A stretch of 51,452 bases of DNA, taken from assembly GCA_946531445.1 (NCBI GenBank), contig CAMNAP010000004.1, forward strand, positions 1 to 51,452. Reading direction: 5' to 3'. Below are positions 1 through 7,189 of the stretch, in pieces. Each line of letters begins with the position of its first letter. Positions within the stretch are counted from its first letter, which is position 1. The DNA comes from an uncultured Clostridia bacterium (lineage in GTDB: Bacteria; Bacillota; Clostridia; Oscillospirales; Acutalibacteraceae). The translations under genes and the position numbers were made by a program. The notes below the pieces were generated by a model. That model saw only the letters and a list, made by a program, of their open reading frames with translations. It was not told where the DNA came from and did no database searches.

Positions 1-25
1 CCCCGGTGGGTCACCAGCGGAAAAG

Positions 26-48
26 ACGACCATCAGGTCGTTTTTTTT
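26..48 (+). terminator. Rho-independent terminator of an upstream gene
   Basis: A 5-bp stem CGACC/GGTCG (27-31 and 36-40) with an ATCA loop is followed by eight T. It ends a transcript entering from outside the window. Bases 1-25 and 49-149 contain nothing else I can assign. Confidence 0.75.
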
Positions 49-149
49 ATTTATCAAAAAAACTTGCGACATATTTTCGGATTAGCGTTACTACTGTATG
101 AAGGCATTATTAAAAATATTTGATATTACAATTATATGGAGGGTTTATT

Positions 150-932
150 ATGAAAAAGATATTATCGATTATTATGTCTCTTGTTATTGCGTCAAGCGCA
201 TTTCTTGTTCCTTTGTCGGCTATCGCAGAAGAAAGCTATATAAAAAACTGGAATTCAAAAGCGGCAACAGTTGAGCTGAACAAAACGTATTATGATATGA
301 GCTGTGACTCAACAGATAATTACATTTGTGAACGGAATACTTTTGGTGGCGGAAGGTGCGACGTATTTAAAATCATTTTACCGGTTAAGAGCACGCTTGT
401 TATAACAAGTACATCGCTTAGTTATGACTATTTTACAAACGACAGTTATATTGTTTTCAGTGCTGATAATCTTAACAAAGAGATTATTGAAATAAATTCA
501 GGCTTATATGATTATACGAAGGCAAACGGCTTATACACACAAACAAAAACAGTCAATCTTAACGCTGGTACTTACTACATTGCAAAATACTATTTTTACG
601 ATATAAATGACTACAGCGAACCTTATGACATTTCGTTTTCATTTAAAGGCGCTGCCATAATCTCTGCGGTGAAAAAGAAAAAGGCTGTTGTTTTAAAATG
701 GAGGAGACAGCAGTATGTAACAGGCTATCAGATTCAGTACAGCACCTCAAAGAAATTTGCGGCTAAAAAAACAAAGATTGTATCTGTTAAAAAGGCGACA
801 ACTACAAAGCGTACAATTAAAAAGCTGAAATCAAAAAAGAAATATTATATCCGTATCCGCTCTTACAAAGTGTTAAACGGTAAAACTTATTATTCCTCAT
901 GGAGTAAATCAAAAGCTGTTAAAACAAAATAA
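150..932 (+). CDS. Secreted protein with C-terminal fibronectin type III module
   Basis: A 260-aa protein, started at the ATG at 150 because TATGGAGGG lies 7 bases upstream and the product then opens with a signal peptide (MKK, hydrophobic core, cleavage near residue 26 after AIA). Residues about 35-165 are beta-rich and resemble a pre-peptidase C-terminal type domain, but weakly. Residues about 167-260 form one Fn3 domain that is very rich in lysine and ends exactly at the C terminus (YYIRIRSYK, then YSSWSKSKAVKTK). The same terminal module recurs in the proteins at 7190-9253 and 27589-29547. Likely exported and wall- or matrix-associated. The specific function is unknown, and no catalytic motif is visible. 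Confidence 0.8.
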   Translation: MKKILSIIMSLVIASSAFLVPLSAIAEESYIKNWNSKAATVELNKTYYDMSCDSTDNYICERNTFGGGRCDVFKIILPVKSTLVITSTSLSYDYFTNDSYIVFSADNLNKEIIEINSGLYDYTKANGLYTQTKTVNLNAGTYYIAKYYFYDINDYSEPYDISFSFKGAAIISAVKKKKAVVLKWRRQQYVTGYQIQYSTSKKFAAKKTKIVSVKKATTTKRTIKKLKSKKKYYIRIRSYKVLNGKTYYSSWSKSKAVKTK

Positions 933-943
933 TAAGCTTTCTT

Positions 944-972
944 TTGACAGGGTGGTTTTAATATGTTATAAT
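944..972 (+). promoter_or_regulatory. Consensus sigma-A promoter for the 979-1135 RNA
   Basis: TTGACA (944-949), a 17-base spacer and TATAAT (967-972): a perfect match at both hexamers. The predicted start near 979 falls exactly at the base of the long inverted repeat downstream. Confidence 0.85.
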
Positions 973-978
973 GATTTC

Positions 979-1135
979 GCCACACAAACTTAATATTACA
1001 ATTTTCACGGGATGTATTTTTTATTATGTAAAAAATGCATACTCTTATTTTGCATTCCTGTGAGATTGTAAAAGTTTGTGTGGTAGCAACGGAGTAATGC
1101 GTTTTTTGCGCAGTGCTTCGCCGCTGCGTTTTTTT
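979..1135 (+). ncRNA. Structured small RNA or attenuator-type leader
   Basis: The predicted transcript begins at about 979 with a perfect 12-bp closing stem, CCACACAAACTT (980-991) with its complement at 1072-1083. Inside it ACAAT and TTCACGGGA (about 999-1012) pair with TCCTGTGAG and ATTGT (about 1056-1069), and an A/T hairpin caps the arm. A purine-rich linker follows, then a stem CGCAG/CTGCG (1109-1113 and 1124-1128) with seven T. An alternative hairpin TGCG/CGCA (1098-1101 and 1109-1112) excludes the terminator stem. It could be a standalone regulatory RNA or a conditional leader for the gene at 1185. I do not recognise a known riboswitch core. Confidence 0.6.
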
Positions 1136-1184
1136 ATTGCATAGCTCAGCGCAAATTCAACAATTTATATCTCGGGAGATTTCT

Positions 1185-4124
1185 ATGTCAACACTAAAGC
1201 ATAATAAAAAAATAGTATCATTGTTTATGGCGTTATTAATGGTAGTAATATCCTGTTCTTCGCCCATAAGCGTGTATGCAAAGCAGGTTGAAAGAACGAA
1301 GATTGTTTCTGCTATACCTAATGAGAATTCAGTTAAGCTTAAATGGAAAAAGAAGAAAACTGCAAAGTATTATCAGATAAAATATTCTGTTAATCCTTCG
1401 TTTTCATCTTCAAAAACCGTTAAGGTATCTAAAAAGAAAAAGAGCAGAATAATTAAAAAGCTTACTCCGGGTGAGAAATACTATTTTAAAATTCGCTATA
1501 AGACTAAAGGCGGATTTTCCAAATGGTCTAAAAAAGTAGTGTGTTGTGCTAAACCTTCCGCAGTGAAGGTTACAGATGTTGAAACCGTTTCAGACAGCGC
1601 TATTCTCATTAAATGGGAAAAGGTCGTAAAATCAAGCGGGTATATTATTGAATATTCAAAATCAGCTGCTTTTTCAGATAAAGACACTGTTAATATTAAG
1701 TCTAATTCTCAAACGCAGTATGTCATTAAAGGTCTTAATTCCGCAAGCTCGTATTTTATTAAAATCCGTTCTTATGTTACGTATGGAAAAAAGATTGCAT
1801 ATTCACCCTATAGCGTTACTTACTCTTTGCGTTCATTGCCCGAAAAACCTGTAGTTAATTCAATTTCGGTTAACTATAACAATGCATTTATAAATATTGC
1901 TACTTTAAATAACGTTAGCGGTTATGAGCTTAACTATTCAAAAGATGAGAGCTTTTCAGATTATAAAGGCGTTAATATTGATAATACTTCAAACGCTCAG
2001 TTTCTTTTAAAAGAGCTTGATACGGACTGTAAGTATTTTATCAGAGTCAGAAGTTATGTCAGGAGAGGGAATGTTCTTGAATATTCAGACTTTACGTATG
2101 ACAGCTTTGTTAACTATTCAAAAAGCGTAGAAATCCTTGGCATTGAAGCAGATTACAAAAGCGCAATAATAAGCTATACGCCGCTCAAGAACTGCAGCGG
2201 ATATGAGCTTGATTACTCTGTTTCTTCTGATTTTAATGAATATAAGAGTGTTAATATTACTGATTCTAGCTCTGCCTCATACAAGCTTGATGAGCTGAAA
2301 AGCGATAAGACCTTTTATGTAAGGCTTCGCGCTTACAATGATGAAAATGATTTAACTGTTTATTCAGAATACGCGTATTCAAGCTTTAAAACCGATATAA
2401 ATAAGCATTCGTATATAGATATAAAGCCAAATGTTGCTTATAACGGATTGCAGGAAAATCCTGATAATATAACCCAGCAGGAATATACTTCAGAGCCTGA
2501 TTACTACACATTTGAAAAGAACGGGTATACATTCAGAATTCCGTCAAAGTTATATTTTAACGACGCTCCTGACGGTGACGGCTATTACCGTACGCAGTAC
2601 AGTATTACAATTGAAAAAACTGATTCTGACTTAGCAAAAAGCGTTGACGAAGTATTCATTTACCCAAGCACTGAAAAGGTAAAAATGACGCTTGATGAAA
2701 AGCCGTACGCAAAAGCTGAATTTAATCAGAGCTTATACAAGTTATCAGCGAATGAACTGAACAATAAAGCCGTTATCAGTGGTGAGATTATGTCAAACCA
2801 GATTGAAGCTCTCGGCTGGAGCGGCGAGGCTGTATTCAATATTGCTTTTAAGTCAAACGATATAATTTACAGTATTCCTGAAAACGCAAATTACATATAT
2901 GTAAGTCCCGACGGTGACGACGTAAACGGAGACGGCAGTAAGGACAAGCCGTATAAATCAATTTATTATGCTAACTCGGTAATAACTGACAGTTCTAAGG
3001 ATAAACCGTATGTAATTAAAGTTTTGGACGGTGTTTATGAAGACCTTAACGAACTTTACTGGGGAACGGTTTCAAATTCGCAGTATCGCGGTTACATTTG
3101 TAAAGACTATGTTTATTATATCGGCAATGTTGAACACCCTGAAAACGTAATTATTAATTATGACGCGTTTGCAGGAGTTGAGGACACTTCATTATATACT
3201 AATGCAAACAGCTCAACGTGTGATGTTTTCCATATTTTTTCAGGCCGTCATACCTCAATTCAGGGCTTTACTGTTAACTGCCAAAATGTTAATTATGCAG
3301 TACATATTGAAACAACGGGAACTTCACTTACTTCATACTCTTTGGCAAACTGTATAATTCATTACAACGGACATCCCGGTATAAGTAGCGGCGGTTATTA
3401 CAATGCCGCTATAGGCTGCGGCTCTACGTACGGCGAAAAAGGATACTTCAAAGACTGTGTTATTATAAATGATGATAAAGTATTGAAAAACAACACTATT
3501 TGTTATACAGTTCATTCAAATTCAACTAATCCGTCGGTAAATTGCGGCGCTGACATTATGTTTGAAAACTGTGAGTTCTGTTCTATGAATTCAGCAAATG
3601 TTGAATATGCAACCGTTACCTTCGGAACATCAAGTTATTCCGCTTCATATAAAACAAATAATGTGTATCTTATTAACTGCAAGGGCACTAATTCCGATAG
3701 TGAGACGAGAATTAAAGGCACTTATAAAAACGATAACTATTCATGCCTGTGCTTTAAAACCGACTATATTAATCAAAGCGAAGTTCACTATAACGAGTTT
3801 GAAAAGGCAAAATTTGAAATGGGTTCCTTCGGCTACAGTGGCTATTCTAACAGCACAAAAAGAATGCGCTCTTGCCTTATCCCCATAAAGACTTCAACCT
3901 CTTACAGCATTAAAGTTGACGAACAGTATAAAATTGCGTTTGTGGTTTCAATAGCCGATGAAACATTAGGAAATATTATGAAGGTCGGAACGCCGAGTAA
4001 CTCAACGGCAACAATTTCAACAGGTGTCGGAACAAGCTTGTTGATTGTTTTGGAAAGAGTTGACGGCGGAGTTATATCCGAAAGCGAGCTAACTAATACA
4101 GGGCTTGAAATCACTGAAAGTTAA
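1185..4124 (+). CDS. Large secreted Fn3 and parallel beta-helix protein
   Basis: A 979-aa protein. The start at 1185 (GGGAGA upstream) gives a clean signal peptide with cleavage near residue 32 (VYA); the longer reading frame back to 1113 would run through the upstream terminator. Residues about 35-405 hold four Fn3-like repeats, each with a GYxIxYS and YFIKIRSY pattern. From about residue 565 the motif YVSPDGDDVNGDGSKDKPYK is the hallmark of DUF1565/pectate-lyase-like right-handed beta-helix proteins, and helix-type repeats run to about 850. The role is probably surface glycan binding or cleavage, or adhesion. No lyase catalytic residues can be assigned by eye. A terminator follows immediately. 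Confidence 0.8.
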   Translation: MSTLKHNKKIVSLFMALLMVVISCSSPISVYAKQVERTKIVSAIPNENSVKLKWKKKKTAKYYQIKYSVNPSFSSSKTVKVSKKKKSRIIKKLTPGEKYYFKIRYKTKGGFSKWSKKVVCCAKPSAVKVTDVETVSDSAILIKWEKVVKSSGYIIEYSKSAAFSDKDTVNIKSNSQTQYVIKGLNSASSYFIKIRSYVTYGKKIAYSPYSVTYSLRSLPEKPVVNSISVNYNNAFINIATLNNVSGYELNYSKDESFSDYKGVNIDNTSNAQFLLKELDTDCKYFIRVRSYVRRGNVLEYSDFTYDSFVNYSKSVEILGIEADYKSAIISYTPLKNCSGYELDYSVSSDFNEYKSVNITDSSSASYKLDELKSDKTFYVRLRAYNDENDLTVYSEYAYSSFKTDINKHSYIDIKPNVAYNGLQENPDNITQQEYTSEPDYYTFEKNGYTFRIPSKLYFNDAPDGDGYYRTQYSITIEKTDSDLAKSVDEVFIYPSTEKVKMTLDEKPYAKAEFNQSLYKLSANELNNKAVISGEIMSNQIEALGWSGEAVFNIAFKSNDIIYSIPENANYIYVSPDGDDVNGDGSKDKPYKSIYYANSVITDSSKDKPYVIKVLDGVYEDLNELYWGTVSNSQYRGYICKDYVYYIGNVEHPENVIINYDAFAGVEDTSLYTNANSSTCDVFHIFSGRHTSIQGFTVNCQNVNYAVHIETTGTSLTSYSLANCIIHYNGHPGISSGGYYNAAIGCGSTYGEKGYFKDCVIINDDKVLKNNTICYTVHSNSTNPSVNCGADIMFENCEFCSMNSANVEYATVTFGTSSYSASYKTNNVYLINCKGTNSDSETRIKGTYKNDNYSCLCFKTDYINQSEVHYNEFEKAKFEMGSFGYSGYSNSTKRMRSCLIPIKTSTSYSIKVDEQYKIAFVVSIADETLGNIMKVGTPSNSTATISTGVGTSLLIVLERVDGGVISESELTNTGLEITES

Positions 4125-4127
4125 AGA

Positions 4128-4160
4128 AACAAGGATAGAATTTTCTATCCTTGTTTTTTT
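4128..4160 (+). terminator. Strong hairpin terminator
   Basis: CAAGGATAGAA (4130-4140) pairs with TTCTATCCTTG (4143-4153) and is followed by seven T. The A-rich upstream flank lets it also serve the converging minus-strand gene at 4169. Confidence 0.9.
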
Positions 4161-4168
4161 GCAAAGTT

Positions 4169-4456
4169 TTATGCCGCTAAGTCGTAGTATTCTTTTTGAG
4201 CTCTTTCAAACTTTTCGCGTCTTGCAACCCGTCTTTCCTCGTTTTTTTCTTTTTCTGTTTCTTTTTTGTCGCGAAAAATAAGGTAAGTCATACTCATAAT
4301 GAAGTAAACAACTATTTCCGCAAGAAAGAGTACCTGCATATCGTGCCTGCTTAAATTAGCAAACATTTTAAACGGAAGCGCAAGAGCGAGAAAGCCCGCA
4401 GCAAGCGTTGAGACTGAGATGATAAGGCCTTTAAGTATTGTTCTGATTTTTTTCAT
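4169..4456 (-). CDS. Small two-helix membrane protein, hypothetical
   Basis: A 95-aa protein read on the minus strand from 4456, with AGGAGG (4465-4470 complement) ahead of the ATG. Two hydrophobic segments lie at about residues 8-30 and 40-62. A highly charged Lys/Glu/Arg tail (about 65-90) is probably helical and cytoplasmic. I do not recognise the family. It lies downstream of the MocR-type regulator on the same strand, about 130 bases away, so co-transcription is possible but not shown. The clear Shine-Dalgarno and membrane pattern support a real gene. Confidence 0.6.
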   Translation of the reverse strand: MKKIRTILKGLIISVSTLAAGFLALALPFKMFANLSRHDMQVLFLAEIVVYFIMSMTYLIFRDKKETEKEKNEERRVARREKFERAQKEYYDLAA

Positions 4457-4586
4457 AATTTTTTCCTCCTGAATGAAATTTGAAACATCTGTTTGTTTAC
4501 AAATTCATTTTACAATGAAGGAAACAGCTTTTCAATACCTCAAAGGTTCACTGTCCAAAAGTTGGGACAGTATGCTTTAAATATTT

Positions 4587-5849
4587 TTACATTATGCATT
4601 CTTTAAGCTTTAAAACAGCGTTGTGTATTTCATCCGTCGGAATGCTTGAGGGGGAGAGAACGAGCTTTATTTCTTCGCCGTCGTAATCCTCAATGTAGAC
4701 GTCTGTGCCGTTTTTTCTGAAAACGTCTGTACTTTTATTAAACGGAGCTTTAAGCTTAACAACAACTGAATTGTCGCTGATTACCGCCTCGGCGGTTTCT
4801 ATTTCGTATTTGAGCTCATTTAAAAGAAGCTTTGTTTTTGCCGTGTAGTGACGTCTGAGCTTTCTTGTCTGCGACATTATGTGGCCGTCTCTGATATAGT
4901 TGCAAAGGGCAATTTGTTCCGTCTTGCTCGCCGTTTGTGCAAACTTGTATTTGTTTTTTTTGAAAAGCTCGGCAAGCTCGTTAGTAAGCACCATAAAGCT
5001 CAGACGTATCCCCGGGATAAGCACGTTTGAAAAAGAGCCCATATAAACAACGTTGCCGCCGCCAGAAAGAGCAAAAAGTGAAGGGGTAGGCTTTTTGCTG
5101 TATGCAAAGTCGCTGTCAAAATCATCCTCAATAATAATGCTGTTAATGCTTTTGCTGTGAGCAATTAACTCAATTCGTCTTTTAATCGGCATAACGTCGC
5201 CGTAGGAAGTCATATGCGACGGACAGACGTAAACTATGTCGGCGTTTTTATCTTTTATGTGAACGTCAAAGCCGTAGTCACTAAAAAGCGCAATTCCCTG
5301 ACTGAAGCTTTTACCCGGGAAAGACACCGTCTTTTTGTCTTTAATCAGAGCGCAAAGAATTGAAAGAAGCGGCTGTACGCCTGCGCCGACAACAATTCTG
5401 TCAGGCGAGGAAATAACATTTCGTTTTTCTCTTATATAATCTGACAGTGCTTCACGCAAATCATATTCACCCTGTACGTCGCCGTATGAAAGAAGCCTTT
5501 CTTTTTGACGAAAGGCGCTTTTTATATACCGTCTCCATAAAAGCAGGTCAAAAGATTCCTCATCAGCCTCGCCGCTTCGGAAGTTATAGACTATTTTTTC
5601 TTCTTCGCCGCTTTGCTCAGTCTTTTCCTTTTCGCTGATATTAATGTCCGTAACGTAATACCCGCTTTTTGGAGAGGAAATTATGTAGCCGTCTGCCTGT
5701 AGGTCAAAATACGCGTTTTGTACCGTCGTTTTGCTTATACCGTGAAGCTCTGCCGCATTTCTTACTGAAGGAAGCTTCTCGCCGCTTTTTAGCTGACGCG
5801 TGATAATTAGCTCTTTATAATAGTTGTAAAGCTCTGTGTACTTTTTCAT
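4587..5849 (-). CDS. MocR/PdxR-family transcription regulator lacking the PLP lysine
   Basis: A 420-aa protein. Residues 1-70 are a GntR-type winged helix (GEKLPSVRNAAELHGISKTTV). Residues about 90-415 are a fold-type I aminotransferase-like domain. Family landmarks are present: VVGAGVQPLL, EDDFDSDF in place of EDDYDSEF, and GSFSNVLIPGIRLSF. In this last motif MocR proteins normally have GTFSK, with the lysine forming the Schiff base to PLP; here residue 275 is Asn (codon at 5025-5027). Such regulators control vitamin B6 synthesis or uptake, or GABA use. The gene diverges from an ECF S-component-like gene with 119 bases between them, which suggests it regulates that gene. Without the lysine, ligand sensing may differ. 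Confidence 0.85.
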   Translation of the reverse strand: MKKYTELYNYYKELIITRQLKSGEKLPSVRNAAELHGISKTTVQNAYFDLQADGYIISSPKSGYYVTDINISEKEKTEQSGEEEKIVYNFRSGEADEESFDLLLWRRYIKSAFRQKERLLSYGDVQGEYDLREALSDYIREKRNVISSPDRIVVGAGVQPLLSILCALIKDKKTVSFPGKSFSQGIALFSDYGFDVHIKDKNADIVYVCPSHMTSYGDVMPIKRRIELIAHSKSINSIIIEDDFDSDFAYSKKPTPSLFALSGGGNVVYMGSFSNVLIPGIRLSFMVLTNELAELFKKNKYKFAQTASKTEQIALCNYIRDGHIMSQTRKLRRHYTAKTKLLLNELKYEIETAEAVISDNSVVVKLKAPFNKSTDVFRKNGTDVYIEDYDGEEIKLVLSPSSIPTDEIHNAVLKLKECIM

Positions 5850-5968
5850 AACTGTACCCTAAAAAAACATTATAACTGTGTATTTTATTAATGACAGAAA
5901 TATTATATACTATCGTTAACATAAATGCAAGAGCTCTGCGTGATGTAATTCTTACAGGAGGAAAAAAG

Positions 5969-6487
5969 ATGAATAAAAGCGTAAAGAAACTTGCTTTTTC
6001 CGGAATGTTTGCGGCGTTCATATTCGTTTTGACAATGTTTATTAAGTTTCCCGTTGCAAGCGGTTACGTTCATTTCGGCGACGCACTTTTGTATATCGCC
6101 TCGCTTATTCTCGGTCCCTGGGGAATTCTTGCAGGCGCTATTGGAGAGGGACTTGCTGATATAGCGGGCTCATATGTAATATACGCTCCCGCAACGGTGA
6201 TAATCAAAGCGGCTGTTGCAGTACCGTTTATTCTTGCAGAAAGAAAAAACGAAAAGAAAAATATCAAACGACTTCTTACGCCTTTAACGGCGTCGATGAC
6301 TGCAGTATCGGGAGTTATAACAGTAGCGGGTTATTTTTTTGCGGACTTGATTATTGACAAAAGCTATGCTATAGTTGATATTCCCGGCAACGTAATTCAG
6401 GCTGTCGGCTCTGCAGTTATTTTCTGCATAATTGCGGCGGCATTTGATAAAGCAGATATAAAAAATAGAATTAGCATACGGAGTTAA
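5969..6487 (+). CDS. ECF transporter S component-like membrane protein
   Basis: A 172-aa protein starting at 5969, eight bases after AGGAGG. About five to six hydrophobic segments are visible. The N-terminal KKLAFSGMFAAFIFVLTMF and the GxxHFGDALLYIASLILGPW region match the pattern of vitamin-binding S subunits of energy-coupling-factor transporters. These subunits bind a vitamin outside the cell and pair with a shared EcfAAT module, which is not in this window. The divergent MocR-type regulator makes a B6 vitamer a reasonable guess for the substrate, but that is inference. Its stop is 2 bases before the next ATG, so it is translationally coupled to the radical SAM gene. Confidence 0.75.
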   Translation: MNKSVKKLAFSGMFAAFIFVLTMFIKFPVASGYVHFGDALLYIASLILGPWGILAGAIGEGLADIAGSYVIYAPATVIIKAAVAVPFILAERKNEKKNIKRLLTPLTASMTAVSGVITVAGYFFADLIIDKSYAIVDIPGNVIQAVGSAVIFCIIAAAFDKADIKNRISIRS

Positions 6488-6489
6488 AA

Positions 6490-7101
6490 ATGACAGAAAT
6501 TATTTATACCCTTGATGGCGGAACATATTTTAATATTACGAATAAATGCCCTTGTAACTGCGCCTTTTGTATTCGCACAAAGGGCGACGCGGTTGGAAGC
6601 GCAAAACGGCTATGGTTTGACAAGGAGCCTGATTTTGAAGAGATTAAAAGTGCAATTGACGCCTACGATTTTTCAGAAGTTGAAAGCGCCGTTTTCTGCG
6701 GCTACGGCGAGCCAACCTGCGCGCTTGACAATCTTATTAAATCAGCGAAATATGTTAAAGCGCTCAAGCCCGGTATAAAGCTGAGACTTAATACTAACGG
6801 ACTTTCTGATTTGATTAACTCACGCCCAACGGCAAAGGAAATCTGCGCGGTTATAGACATTATTTCAGTATCGCTAAATGAAACGGATTCGGATAAATAT
6901 GATAAAATTACGCGAAATATATATCCGGGAAGAGCTTTTGACGCAATGCTCAAATTCACCGCTGACTGCGTTAAAGAGGGCAATGAGGTGAGAATGACGG
7001 TTGTTGATGTAATCTCAAAAGAAGAAATAGAAAAGTCGCGCAAAATCTGCGAAGACTTAGGCGCAAAATTCATAGTCCGCTCATTTGAGCGGGGAAGATA
7101 A
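6490..7101 (+). CDS. Small radical SAM protein (TatD-associated type)
   Basis: A 203-aa protein. The CX3CX2C cluster motif lies in NKCPCNCAFCIR near residues 19-26. FCGYGEPT supplies the SAM-binding GE motif, and LNTNGL is the conserved strand-4 segment. The short length and GYGEPTCALDNL pattern match, from memory, the family annotated as TatD family-associated radical SAM protein, whose substrate is not known to me. The C terminus (VRSFERGR) is close to the family end, so the gene seems complete. It is coupled to the S-component gene 2 bases upstream; a shared role in vitamin handling is plausible but unproven. Confidence 0.8.
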   Translation: MTEIIYTLDGGTYFNITNKCPCNCAFCIRTKGDAVGSAKRLWFDKEPDFEEIKSAIDAYDFSEVESAVFCGYGEPTCALDNLIKSAKYVKALKPGIKLRLNTNGLSDLINSRPTAKEICAVIDIISVSLNETDSDKYDKITRNIYPGRAFDAMLKFTADCVKEGNEVRMTVVDVISKEEIEKSRKICEDLGAKFIVRSFERGR

Positions 7102-7128
7102 AACGCTTCATTATGAAGCGTTTTTTTT
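7102..7128 (+). terminator. Terminator of the S-component/radical SAM pair
   Basis: AACGCTTCA (7102-7110) pairs with TGAAGCGTT (from 7114), followed by a run of T that ends at 7128. It begins directly after the stop codon. Confidence 0.88.
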
Positions 7129-7129
7129 A

Positions 7130-7158
7130 TTGCGTGATTTAGACATTTGTGATATAAT
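7130..7158 (+). promoter_or_regulatory. Promoter of the 7190 secreted protein gene
   Basis: TTGCGT (7130-7135), a 17-base spacer and TATAAT (7153-7158). The -35 hexamer directly abuts the T tract of the preceding terminator. Confidence 0.65.
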
Positions 7159-7189
7159 GAATCTACTAAATTCTTTAAGGAGTGGTAAA

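Noticed and set aside
1113..1184. Upstream extension of the beta-helix protein gene to 1113
   Set aside because: The extra codons cross the terminator hairpin at 1109-1135. The ATG at 1185 has a ribosome-binding site and begins a proper signal peptide.
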